Below are positions 23,431-32,096 of a DNA stretch of 64,000 nucleotides, piece by piece. Source of the stretch: Planctomycetota bacterium (GTDB taxonomy: Bacteria > Planctomycetota > Brocadiia > JAADGH01); assembly GCA_013152475.1 (NCBI GenBank), contig JAADGH010000239.1, positions 62,001 through 126,000 on the forward strand, in the 5' to 3' direction. Each line of letters begins with the position of its first letter. Position 1 is the first letter of the stretch. The position numbers and the translations under genes were made by a program. The notes under the pieces were generated by a model. It ran no database searches and was not told the origin of the DNA. It saw only the letters and a list, made by a program, of their open reading frames with translations.

Positions 23431-26244
23431 ATGCCTGTGTACCGACATAGGATCACGACCGCAGCCCTGTTCCTCTGCGCCTTGGGTGTGTTCATCTACT
23501 CCTGTCTCGTCTTCTACCAGGTGCTGACGCACAACTTCAAGGGCTTCTATGTCTTTACGAACAAACGCGTGATCCAGGTGATGCCCCAAAGCAAGGCTGC
23601 AGAGAACGGCCTGCGCGTGGGTGATGTCGTCATGTCGATCGACGGGAGCCCGACCAGGAGCCTGGTCGACTACCTGTTTGAGTCACGAAGTCTCCGCATC
23701 GGCCAGGATGTCGAGGTCGTCGTCGCTCGGCAAGGAAAACTCATCCCGATCATCGCCAGGGTTACCCGCCACCCCTTCCCCTTCTCCGCACTCATTTGGC
23801 TCATCGTGGGAATGGGCGCCGTGGCCGCGGGCTTTGCGGTTTACATAAAACACCCCGGGACAACCGGCGCACCGTTGTTCTGTCTCATCTCTGCCTTTAC
23901 CGTAAGCGCCTTTGTTGGTGGAGCGAACTGGTACATTATCATTGACAACGTCGGGCTGCTCTCGGTGTTCATTGTCACGGGAACTCTCCTCACCCCCATG
24001 GCCCTCCACTTTTGCCTTGTCTTTCCCACCCGCAAAGAAATCACACAGCGGCATCGCTGGTTGATCCCCGCCCTCTACGTCCCTCACCTCGCTTTCCTCG
24101 GCTGTTTCGAGGGCTACAACATCCGCGCGTATCTCAAGTATCTGGACGGCGATTCGCTGCGCCACGCCTTTGAGATTATTTACGCGCTCGCAGGTTGGTA
24201 CTTTGCCCTCGTGGCGATCTATCTTCTTGTGGGACTTGTCTCCATTGTCCATTCCTACCGTGCACGCACGGCGTCGCAGGCGGGAAAGCAACTGAAATGG
24301 ATTTTCTGGGCCGCCGCAGCCGCCACGGTCCCCGTGTGCATCACCGTGTATGTGGCCGCCGCCGACTTTCCCAGCTTCGCCTTCGGCCGGGCCACGCCCT
24401 GGGTGCTCCTTGCGTCCATCCTGATGATCATGGGACAGGCATTCGCAATTACGAAATATCGTCTCTCGGACGTGGACGTCGTCCTCAGCCGGAGCATCGG
24501 ATACTTCCTTGTAAGCGGCGTCGCCGTGGGCGGGTACTACTGCCTCGTGTTTCTCTGCGGGTTCCTGCTCACGGTGGTCGCGGGCGAGAACTCCCCGGCG
24601 GTAACCGTGGTCTCCATCTTGGCGATCGCGATTATCTTTCGCCCGGCCAGCGAATTGATCCAGACACTGGTCGACAAGCGGTTCCATCGGGACAAGTATC
24701 GCTACGAGCAGACCATCCTCGAGGTCAGCACCGCTGTCATCTCCATCCTCGACATGGATGAGCTTTTGGCAAAGATCGCCGATACCGTCACCGAAAAGCT
24801 GCGCGTCAACAGCGTGTTCATCATGCTCAGGAACAAAAAGCCCCAACGGTTCGAAGTGAAAGTAAGCCGCGGCAACCCACCCCTGCCGCATACCTTCAAC
24901 GGCCAATCGCTCGCCGCTGCGTTGGAAGAGCACCGGGACGCTCTCATCGCCCCTGCAGATATCCCGGAGGAGGGCCTCCAGTCCCATGCGATCAAGGAAA
25001 TGGCATCGGCGGGTGCGGCCATCGCCCTTCCCCTGCTGTATGAAGACCGTCTGATCGGCATCTTCTGCCTCGGCGAGAAGGTTTCCCGAGAGATCTACTC
25101 GACGGACGAGATCCGCCTGCTTCGCGCCCTGGCCAACGAGGCGGCCATCGCCATTCGAAATGCGCTCTCATACAATACGATCCAGGAACTCAACATAGAC
25201 CTGGCCGAAAAGGTCAAACGCATCGAACAGCAGCGCGTGCAGATTGCGTCGCTCCAAAGGCAACTCGTCAACGAGAACAGATACCTCCGCGAACAGATTC
25301 GCGAGCGATACAACTTCCGCGAAGTCGTCGGCTCCAGCAAGATCATGCACGATGTGCTTGAGATGACGGCCAAAGTGGCCCGGTCCACATCGGCCGTCCT
25401 GATCCGCGGCGAGAGTGGAACGGGCAAGGAACTCATTGCGCGCGCGATCCACTTCAACAGTGACCGACGGAATAAGCCTTTCGTGAAAGTCAACTGCGCC
25501 GCCCTGTCGGAAGGCGTCCTGGAAAGCGAGCTCTTCGGACACGAACGCGGTTCCTTTACCGGCGCGATTCGCCAAAAAGTGGGCCGGTTCGAGCTGGCCG
25601 ACGGCGGGACGATTTTTCTCGACGAGATCGGCGACATTCCACTAAAGACACAGGTCCGCCTGCTCCGTGTGCTCCAGGAAAAGGAGTTCGAGCGCGTCGG
25701 CGGCAACGAAACCGTGAACGTTGATGTGCGCGTCATCGCATCCACCCACCGGGACATCGCGGCGCTGATCCAGGACAACCATTTTCGCGAGGACCTGTTT
25801 TACCGCCTCAATGTCATCACCGTCCGTGTTCCTCCCCTGCGTGACCGTCGCGAGGACATCTCGGAGCTGGCCATTCACTTCCTCAACAAGTTCAACCGCG
25901 AACTGGGCAAAAACGTGCGCCACATCGAGAGTGACGCGCTGCAGCGGCTTATTGAATACAACTGGCCGGGCAACGTTCGCGAGCTCGAGAACATGGTGGA
26001 GCGCGCCGTCGTGCTGGCCGAGGGGCAAACCATTACCGTCAAAGACCTCCCCATCGAACAGTCGGCGGAGGCAATACCCTCTCCCGCCGCCTCCGCGCTT
26101 CCGGAAATGCTCGACTCCCTGGAGCAAGAGCGCCTTCGGACCGCCCTTGAGAGATCGAATGGAAACAAGTCCCAAGCCGCTCGCACCCTTGGTCTCAAGC
26201 GAACCACTTTCCTGAGCAAGCTGCGCAAGTTCAACATCGCGTGA
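23431..26244 (+). CDS. Membrane-embedded PDZ-GAF-AAA+-Fis sigma-54 transcriptional activator
   Basis: 937 residues. Order: one helix (about 8-28); a PDZ-like domain (about 44-112; VIQVMPQSKAAENGLRVGDV, VMSIDGSP) expected outside the membrane; a block of about eight further hydrophobic helices (about 118-415); a GAF domain (about 430-580); a coiled coil (585-625); a sigma-54 AAA+ domain with Walker A GESGTGKE (about 660-667), loop GSFTGA (about 706-711), Walker B IFLDEIGDIP and WPGNVRELEN; and a C-terminal Fis-type helix-turn-helix (GNKSQAARTLGLKRTTFLSK). All parts needed for ATPase, sigma-54 contact and DNA binding are present. The membrane PDZ input is unusual; it could sense envelope peptides or proteins. 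Its own promoter is sigma-70-like and flanked by palindromes. Confidence 0.88.
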   Translation: MPVYRHRITTAALFLCALGVFIYSCLVFYQVLTHNFKGFYVFTNKRVIQVMPQSKAAENGLRVGDVVMSIDGSPTRSLVDYLFESRSLRIGQDVEVVVARQGKLIPIIARVTRHPFPFSALIWLIVGMGAVAAGFAVYIKHPGTTGAPLFCLISAFTVSAFVGGANWYIIIDNVGLLSVFIVTGTLLTPMALHFCLVFPTRKEITQRHRWLIPALYVPHLAFLGCFEGYNIRAYLKYLDGDSLRHAFEIIYALAGWYFALVAIYLLVGLVSIVHSYRARTASQAGKQLKWIFWAAAAATVPVCITVYVAAADFPSFAFGRATPWVLLASILMIMGQAFAITKYRLSDVDVVLSRSIGYFLVSGVAVGGYYCLVFLCGFLLTVVAGENSPAVTVVSILAIAIIFRPASELIQTLVDKRFHRDKYRYEQTILEVSTAVISILDMDELLAKIADTVTEKLRVNSVFIMLRNKKPQRFEVKVSRGNPPLPHTFNGQSLAAALEEHRDALIAPADIPEEGLQSHAIKEMASAGAAIALPLLYEDRLIGIFCLGEKVSREIYSTDEIRLLRALANEAAIAIRNALSYNTIQELNIDLAEKVKRIEQQRVQIASLQRQLVNENRYLREQIRERYNFREVVGSSKIMHDVLEMTAKVARSTSAVLIRGESGTGKELIARAIHFNSDRRNKPFVKVNCAALSEGVLESELFGHERGSFTGAIRQKVGRFELADGGTIFLDEIGDIPLKTQVRLLRVLQEKEFERVGGNETVNVDVRVIASTHRDIAALIQDNHFREDLFYRLNVITVRVPPLRDRREDISELAIHFLNKFNRELGKNVRHIESDALQRLIEYNWPGNVRELENMVERAVVLAEGQTITVKDLPIEQSAEAIPSPAASALPEMLDSLEQERLRTALERSNGNKSQAARTLGLKRTTFLSKLRKFNIA

Positions 26245-26262
26245 GGGAGATCGAAAAAAGGT

Positions 26263-26292
26263 TTGACAGTCAAGGAAACCTGCGGATATAAT
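26263..26292 (+). promoter_or_regulatory. Promoter of the foldase-alaC-rnf operon
   Basis: -35 TTGACA (26263-26268), 18-bp spacer, -10 TATAAT (26287-26292). The transcript would begin near 26299, ruling out the GTG at 26294 as a start codon. Confidence 0.7.
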
Positions 26293-26335
26293 AGTGGTTT
26301 TTCCGCGAAAGAAACATAGTTCTGGAGGACTCTTG

Positions 26336-27271
26336 TTGGGTTTCCGACTCCCCCACAGCAGAGCACTGGGCGCGAGCGTATGGCTCGTTTCCCTGCTGCT
26401 GCACACGACCGTTTGGGCACAGGCCGACGGGCATATCGCCACAAGGCTGCCAGAGGACATTGTGGCGAGAGTCAACGGCGAAAAGATCACGCGTAGGGAG
26501 CTTGCGGATGAACTGATCCATATCCTTGGGAAGCGGGCGCTCGAGCGCATGATCCGTCTCAAGCTCATCGAGCAGGAGGCCCGGAAGTACAGCATCGATG
26601 CCACGCCGGGCGAGGTCAGCAGCCGGCTGGATGCCCTCGTCAATGACATGATTCGCCGGCAGATCGCCGCAAACCGGCTTAACAGCGAGGAGGAGTTTGA
26701 TAAATTCCTCCGGCGGACCCGCGGCATCACGCTGGAGACCGTGAAGGACCAGACGAAAGCCGAGCTCCGGATGCTCGTGCGGGCGGAGGTGCTGAGCGAG
26801 AAAATCCTTGCAAAGATCGTTACCGTATCGCCCGAAGACGTGCGGGCGGCGTACGACAAGAAGTATGGCACAACGATCCGGGCCCGGCAAATTGTGCTGC
26901 AAACACAGGCGGATGCAAAAGCCATGCTTGCGAAACTGAAAGCCGGCGCCGATTTTGAGCTCCTTGCACGGGAGAAATCCATCGACGTGGCCACCCGCGC
27001 ACGGGGAGGCGAAATGCGGCCCCTCTCGACCCACAGCAAACTGGGCGCGGCGGTGAAAAATGTACAGCCCGGCGGGCTGAGCGACATTGTGAGAACGGAC
27101 GATGGCTATCACATCCTGAAAGTCATTGAGCGAAACGAAAAGAAAAAGGTCCCTTTCGAGCAAGTCAAGGACTCTCTGCGCAAGGCCATTCTAAAACGGC
27201 GCATCGATGAACGGAAGGCCAGTTGGCAGGCGAAACTCTTTGAGCAGGCCGAAATTGAAAAATTCCTGTAG
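26336..27271 (+). CDS. Exported peptidyl-prolyl isomerase, PrsA/SurA-like foldase
   Basis: About 311 residues. Chosen start is TTG 26336 (7 bases after GGAGG; TTG 26333 also possible), giving the signal peptide GFRLPHSRALGASVWLVSLLLH...VWAQA. Next comes a SurA_N-like helical chaperone region (VARVNGEKITRRELADEL; EQEARKYSIDATPGEVSSRL) and a parvulin domain (about 180-275: IRARQIVLQTQADAKAMLAKL, GGEMRPLS, SDIVRTDDGYHILKVIER). It would help fold envelope proteins. First gene of a run including an aminotransferase and Rnf subunits, 11 bases before the former. Confidence 0.85.
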   Translation: MGFRLPHSRALGASVWLVSLLLHTTVWAQADGHIATRLPEDIVARVNGEKITRRELADELIHILGKRALERMIRLKLIEQEARKYSIDATPGEVSSRLDALVNDMIRRQIAANRLNSEEEFDKFLRRTRGITLETVKDQTKAELRMLVRAEVLSEKILAKIVTVSPEDVRAAYDKKYGTTIRARQIVLQTQADAKAMLAKLKAGADFELLAREKSIDVATRARGGEMRPLSTHSKLGAAVKNVQPGGLSDIVRTDDGYHILKVIERNEKKKVPFEQVKDSLRKAILKRRIDERKASWQAKLFEQAEIEKFL

Positions 27272-27282
27272 GTAACGCAGTC

Positions 27283-28506
27283 GTGACGTCCAAGGACACT
27301 ACCGTGACGCCGGAACGCGCGGGGCGCCTTCCCGTCGAACTTTCCCCCCGGATGAAAAAACTCCCCCCCTACCTCTTCGGCAGGCTGAATGCCGTAAAGT
27401 ACGAAAAGCGCAGGGCGGGCATCGACATCATCGATCTGGGCATGGGCAATCCGAATGATCCCGCCCCCGCGCCGATCGTGGACAAGATATGCGAAGCCGT
27501 CCAGGACCCCCGCAACCATCGATACTCCCAGGCCACCGGGCTGCTCAATCTCCGCAAAGAGGTCGCGAGGCAATACGAGAACCGTTACGGCGTCCATATT
27601 GACCCCGAAACCGAAGTGCTCTGCGTCATCGGCTCCAAAGAGGGGCTGTCACACCTCTGCCTGGCGCTGCTCGGCCCGGGTGACTCCGTGGTCGTGGCCG
27701 AGCCTGCCTTTCCGGTCCATGTCTATGGCCCGGCGCTGGCCGGCGCCAATGTCATTACGGTCCAGCTTGCGGAGGGCGAGACCCTGCTGCGCGAGCTGCA
27801 CGAGGTCATCGCACACCAGCGCCCCAAGCCCAAGGCGATCATCCTGAACTATCCGCACAACCCGACCGGGGCGACGGTCGATATTCAGTTCTTCGAGGAA
27901 GTCGTCCGCTTTGCGAAGAAACACGAGGTACTCATCCTGCACGACTTCGCCTACTGCGATATTGTTTTCGACGGTTACGAAGCCCCGAGTTTCCTCCAGG
28001 CCCCCGGCGCAAAGGACGTGGGCGTCGAGTTCACCACCATGTCCAAATCCTACAATATGGCCGGTTGGCGCTGTGGCTTCTGTGTCGGGCATCGCGACGT
28101 CATTGCTGCCTTGTCAGGGGTGAAGGGATATTACGATTACGGCATCTTTCAACCCGTACAGATCGCGGCCATCATCGCGATGCGCCACTGCCGCAAGTAC
28201 GTGATAGAACAGGCGAAAGTCTACCAGGAGAGACGGGACGTGCTGTGCGACGGGCTGGCGCGGATCGGCTGGCCGGTCGAGCGCCCCCGCGCTTCCATGT
28301 TCGTGTGGACGCCCGTCCCGGAGAAATATCGAGGCATGAGCTCCATCGACTTTGCATTCGAGCTGATGGAAAAGGCCGAGGTGGCCGTTGCCCCGGGTCG
28401 GGGCTTCGGCGAGGGCGGCGAAGGCTACCTGCGCCTGGCTCTGGTGGAGAACGAGCTCCGGCTCAAACAGGCCGTTCGCCAGATCGGAAGGGCCTTCCCC
28501 GGCTGA
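27283..28506 (+). CDS. Class I/II aminotransferase, AlaC/LL-DAP aminotransferase-like
   Basis: 407-residue PLP enzyme, GTG start. The lysine is in TTMSKSYNMAGWRCGF; other landmarks are LGMGNPNDPAP, YSQATGLLNLRKEVA, LNYPHNPTGAT and HDFAYCDIVFDGY. The sequence style (PPYLFGRLNAVKYEKR) is that of E. coli AlaC and its relatives, which make alanine from pyruvate; an LL-diaminopimelate or glutamate-linked role is possible. It directly precedes rnfC. Confidence 0.87.
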   Translation: MTSKDTTVTPERAGRLPVELSPRMKKLPPYLFGRLNAVKYEKRRAGIDIIDLGMGNPNDPAPAPIVDKICEAVQDPRNHRYSQATGLLNLRKEVARQYENRYGVHIDPETEVLCVIGSKEGLSHLCLALLGPGDSVVVAEPAFPVHVYGPALAGANVITVQLAEGETLLRELHEVIAHQRPKPKAIILNYPHNPTGATVDIQFFEEVVRFAKKHEVLILHDFAYCDIVFDGYEAPSFLQAPGAKDVGVEFTTMSKSYNMAGWRCGFCVGHRDVIAALSGVKGYYDYGIFQPVQIAAIIAMRHCRKYVIEQAKVYQERRDVLCDGLARIGWPVERPRASMFVWTPVPEKYRGMSSIDFAFELMEKAEVAVAPGRGFGEGGEGYLRLALVENELRLKQAVRQIGRAFPG

Positions 28507-28560
28507 GAGGCGAAGGGTATCCAGGTGCAACCACTGCAGATCAACGACGGAAACAGACAC

Positions 28561-29907
28561 ATGCTGAAGACGTTCAAGGGGGGGATCCATCCCCACGACA
28601 TGAAGGAACTCAGCAAGGATGCGGAGATCGAAACCCTCCCCCTCCCCGATCATGTTCATATCCTCATGTCCCAGCACATCGGCGCGCCATGTCAGCCCTG
28701 TGTGCAGAAGGGTGACAAGGTGAAGACCGGTCAGGTTGTCGGGGAGGCCAAGGGCTTCGTCTCCGCTCCGGTCCACGCATCCATCACCGGGACGGTCACG
28801 GCGGTCGAGGACCGCACCCTTCCCGTCACGGGCGTCCCCTGCCCTGCCGTGCGCATTGAGCGTGAAAGCGACGAGGACGAGTGGGCCGAGGGCATGAACA
28901 AGGCGTGCGATATTGCCTCATTGGGTGCAGAGGAGATCAAGGAAAGGATCCAGACGGCGGGAATCGTGGGCCTGGGCGGGGCAACCTTCCCCACACACGT
29001 CAAGCTCTCCCCGCCCGACAACGGTAAGATCGATGCGGTCATCCTCAACGGCGCAGAGTGCGAACCGTACCTTACCTGTGACTATCGGCTCATGCTCCGC
29101 AGCCCCGGCGAAATCATCGAGGGCATGAAGCTCATCATGAAAGTCCTTGACTGTCCGAACGGCTACATCGGCATTGAAGCCAACAAACCGGACTGCTATC
29201 AAGCCCTTGCCGAGGCCGCCAAGGCGGAGGAGAACATCTCCGCCGAGATGCTGGCTGTCCGTTACCCCCAGGGCGCAGAACACCAACTCATCCATGCCCT
29301 CCTGGGGCGAGAGGTGCCCTCGGGCGGCCTGCCCATGGCCGTTGGGTGCGTGGTCCAGAACGTAGCCACGGCCTACGCGATTTATGAGGCCGTCAATCTC
29401 AACAAGCCCATCGTGGAACGCATCGTGACCATTACTGGCAATGGTGTGGAACGACCCTGCAATGTGCTGACGCGAATCGGCACTCCACTCGAGCGACTTC
29501 TGACCCATGCCGGCCTCAAGGACGAGGCGCGGCGGGTGATTCTCGGCGGCCCAATGATGGGACTCGCCGTGGGCACGCTCGACCTCTCCACCATCAAAGG
29601 GACGAGCGGCGTCCTCGTGCTGACCGACCCGACCACATGGGAGCCCGGGCCGTGCATCCGATGCGGCGAGTGCGTGCGCCACTGTCCCATGCGGCTGGTG
29701 CCGTCCGAGCTCAGCCTCCTTCTCGATGCGCGGGACTTCGAGGCCGCCCTCACCGCAAATATCATGGACTGTAAGGAGTGCGGGTGCTGTTCCTATGTCT
29801 GCCCGGCCAAGCGCCCCATTGTTCAGCAAATCAAGTATGGCAAGGCCGAGCTTGGGGCCATGAAAAAGAAGCAGGAAGAACGAGCAAAGAAGAAAGCAGA
29901 ACCGTAA
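28561..29907 (+). CDS. rnfC: Electron transport complex subunit RnfC
   Basis: About 448 residues. N-terminal LKTFKGGIHPHDMKE is the standard start, which favours ATG 28561; GTG 28525 would add 12 residues and has an AGGG upstream. It contains the NADH/FMN-binding Rossmann part (GLGGATFPTHVKL, NGAECEPYLTCDYRLM) and two 4Fe-4S motifs near the C-terminus (CIRCGECVRHCPM and CKECGCCSYVCPAKRP). RnfC accepts electrons from NADH/ferredoxin at the cytoplasmic face of the ion-pumping Rnf complex. Followed only by rnfD. Confidence 0.92.
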   Translation: MLKTFKGGIHPHDMKELSKDAEIETLPLPDHVHILMSQHIGAPCQPCVQKGDKVKTGQVVGEAKGFVSAPVHASITGTVTAVEDRTLPVTGVPCPAVRIERESDEDEWAEGMNKACDIASLGAEEIKERIQTAGIVGLGGATFPTHVKLSPPDNGKIDAVILNGAECEPYLTCDYRLMLRSPGEIIEGMKLIMKVLDCPNGYIGIEANKPDCYQALAEAAKAEENISAEMLAVRYPQGAEHQLIHALLGREVPSGGLPMAVGCVVQNVATAYAIYEAVNLNKPIVERIVTITGNGVERPCNVLTRIGTPLERLLTHAGLKDEARRVILGGPMMGLAVGTLDLSTIKGTSGVLVLTDPTTWEPGPCIRCGECVRHCPMRLVPSELSLLLDARDFEAALTANIMDCKECGCCSYVCPAKRPIVQQIKYGKAELGAMKKKQEERAKKKAEP

Positions 29908-29925
29908 AAGGCCGCAATTCGACCC

Positions 29926-30939
29926 ATGGAACAAACCGATCTTATCGTCAGCGCGTCTCCACACATCCGGTCGCCGGAGAATGTGTCCCGGATCATGTGG
30001 ACCGTCGCCGCGACGTTGGCGCCGGCCGGCCTGTGGGCGTGGTATTGGTTCGGCTTCGCGGCGCTGCGCGTCGTGGCGTTCAGCGTGATTGCCGCCATGG
30101 GAACGGAGCTGGTTATCCAGAAGCTCATGCGCCGGACCGAAGTGACATTAAGCGACGGAAGCGCCGTCGTCACCGGGCTCTTGCTCGCGTATGTCCTCCC
30201 CGCCAACGCGCCGTGGTATGTCCCGGTTGTCGGCTCCTTCGTGGCCATCAGCATAGGCAAGCAGGCCTTCGGCGGGTTGGGCTATAACATCTGGAACCCC
30301 GCCCTGGTCGGCCGGGCCTTCGTCCAATTCGCCTACCCCCAGGCGGTCAGTCTGAGCCAGTGGCCCACGCATCCCGACGGGGCAACCCACGCGTCGCCGC
30401 TCATGAGAAAGATCGCCGAGGGCGCGGGCGCCGGCGGCTGGAATCTCGGCGACCTCTTTCTGGGCCGGGTACCCGGGTGCATCGGTGAGGTCTCCGCCCT
30501 GCTGCTGCTCCTTGGCGGACTGTTTCTGATCTGGCGCGGCTACGTGCGATGGCAGATGCCGGCGTCGTATCTTATTACCGCATACGTACTTACGATCATC
30601 CTCCCATCGAAGGCCGGCATGATGCCCTTTACCGGCACGGTGGCCGAAAGCGGGCGAACCGCCTACCAGATGTTTGGCGAGGGGCTCTACCATGTTTTCG
30701 CCGGCGGCCTGATTATTGGCGCGTTTTTTATGGCCAGCGATATGGTGACCACGCCGCTTACCATCAAAGGTCAGATCATCTTCGGGGCCGGGGCTGGCCT
30801 GCTCACGATACTGATCCGATTGTACGGCGGCTATCCAGAGGGCGTGTGCTATTCCATCCTGCTGATGAACACAGCAGTACCCATAATCGACCGGTATACC
30901 AAGCCAAGAAAATACGGTTTCGTGAAAAAACAGGAGTGA
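29926..30939 (+). CDS. rnfD: Electron transport complex subunit RnfD
   Basis: 337-residue integral membrane protein with about nine to ten helices. Blocks such as SASPHIRSPENVSRIMW, FGGLGYNIWNPALVGRAF and the C-terminal GGYPEGVCYSILLMNTAVP..DRYTKPRKYG are characteristic. The periplasmic flavinylation region reads PDGATHASPL, with Thr/Ser candidates for covalent FMN. It follows rnfC by 18 bases. The expected rnfG, E, A and B do not follow; the next gene is scpB. Confidence 0.92.
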   Translation: MEQTDLIVSASPHIRSPENVSRIMWTVAATLAPAGLWAWYWFGFAALRVVAFSVIAAMGTELVIQKLMRRTEVTLSDGSAVVTGLLLAYVLPANAPWYVPVVGSFVAISIGKQAFGGLGYNIWNPALVGRAFVQFAYPQAVSLSQWPTHPDGATHASPLMRKIAEGAGAGGWNLGDLFLGRVPGCIGEVSALLLLLGGLFLIWRGYVRWQMPASYLITAYVLTIILPSKAGMMPFTGTVAESGRTAYQMFGEGLYHVFAGGLIIGAFFMASDMVTTPLTIKGQIIFGAGAGLLTILIRLYGGYPEGVCYSILLMNTAVPIIDRYTKPRKYGFVKKQE

Positions 30940-31012
30940 CCGCTCCTCCCGTTCCCGATGCCGATGCGCCGGGACCGTCGTAACCTCGTACAACGTCGAA
31001 TTATATATCCCC

Positions 31013-31675
31013 ATGGCAAAGCCAAGAAAATCCGAAGAAGAAATCAAGCCGTACGTGGAAGCGATCCTGTTCGCCGCCGACCGCCCCATCCCTCCCGCCA
31101 AGATCTCGCGGGCCATCGAGGGCGCTGACGTGCGATCGGTTCGAAAATGTATCGGCCAGCTTAATCGGGAATATGAAGAGAGCCGCCGCTCGTTTCAGAT
31201 CGAGGAAATCGCCGAGGGCTACCAGGTGCTCACCCGCCCGGAGTTCTGGAAGGTCGTCAGCAAGATTCGCCAGACCCGGACCGAGAGCAAACTCTCACCG
31301 GCTTCCTTGGAGACCTTGGCCATCGTGGCCTACAAGCAGCCCGTGCTGCGGGCCGACATCGAGGCCATCCGCGGCGTCCAATCCGGCGAGCTCCTCCGGG
31401 GCCTCTTGGAGCGCGGTTTTGTGAAGATCGTCGGCCGACTGGACACGATCGGTCGACCCATCCTCTACGGCACAACACGCAGGTTCCTTGAACAGCTTGG
31501 GCTGAGCACCATCAAGCACCTGCCCCGCGCCGAACAGCTTCGGCCGCATCCCCAAGCCGATAGCGCCGCGTCGAGCCCGATCGATGCATCGCCGGAGCCG
31601 CCCCCTGCGACAGCCGAGGGGCCTCAACCGGAAGACAATGAAGAGGATGTACCAAATTCAGAGGCCGAGTCATAA
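31013..31675 (+). CDS. scpB: Segregation and condensation protein B
   Basis: 220 residues. Two winged-helix domains (IKPYVEAILFAADRPIPPAKI; SLETLAIVAYKQPVLRADIEAIRGV) match ScpB, the kleisin-associated subunit of bacterial SMC condensin. The last 50 residues are a low-complexity Pro/Ala/Glu-rich tail. scpA, normally next door, is absent here. It begins 73 bases after rnfD with an AT-rich TATATA stretch before it. Confidence 0.92.
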   Translation: MAKPRKSEEEIKPYVEAILFAADRPIPPAKISRAIEGADVRSVRKCIGQLNREYEESRRSFQIEEIAEGYQVLTRPEFWKVVSKIRQTRTESKLSPASLETLAIVAYKQPVLRADIEAIRGVQSGELLRGLLERGFVKIVGRLDTIGRPILYGTTRRFLEQLGLSTIKHLPRAEQLRPHPQADSAASSPIDASPEPPPATAEGPQPEDNEEDVPNSEAES

Positions 31676-31714
31676 TTTGCAAACGGTCGAAATCCGATTC
31701 AACTGCGGGAACAA

Positions 31715-32077
31715 ATGATGGATGAGCTTTCAGTAAAACGCGAAGACATGGGGAAAATAACTGTTCTGTATCTGCGTGGGGAGATCGGCATCGACGAAAT
31801 CCCCCCTCTGCGCACGCGCTTCAATGACCTGGTCGACACGGGCAGAATATGGCTCATCCTCGATATGGAAGAAACCACCTACCTGGGCAGCAGCGGCCTT
31901 GGCCTGCTTCTCGCCCTCTACAACGGCGTCAAGGAGCGGAATGGCGAGATCAAACTCGCGTCCCCAAACCAACTCACGCGGGATGCAATGCACTTCTTCG
32001 GTCTTATCCCCATCCTCGAGGTGCACGACTCCACGGAAGCCGCCCTTGCCGCCTTCCCCGACGACCTCAAGTCATGA
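31715..32077 (+). CDS. STAS-domain anti-sigma-factor antagonist
   Basis: 120-residue SpoIIAA/RsbV-like protein: KITVLYLRGEIGIDEIPPL strand region and DMEETTYLGSSGLGLLLAL, with the usual phosphorylatable Ser in YLGSSGLG. Such proteins bind RsbW-type kinases and free sigma factors. No RsbW-like kinase or alternative sigma gene is adjacent. Two ATGs (31715, 31718) start it; 39 bases after scpB. Confidence 0.87.
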   Translation: MMDELSVKREDMGKITVLYLRGEIGIDEIPPLRTRFNDLVDTGRIWLILDMEETTYLGSSGLGLLLALYNGVKERNGEIKLASPNQLTRDAMHFFGLIPILEVHDSTEAALAAFPDDLKS

Positions 32078-32096
32078 GCACTGCCGGTATCGCTTC

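Noticed and set aside
23683-24987. Minus-strand frame of about 430 codons
   Set aside because: Antisense to the membrane sigma-54 activator, which has conserved domains throughout.
26294-26335. GTG start of the foldase gene at 26294
   Set aside because: It lies 2 bases after the -10 box and would not be transcribed; TTG 26333/26336 follows GGAGG.
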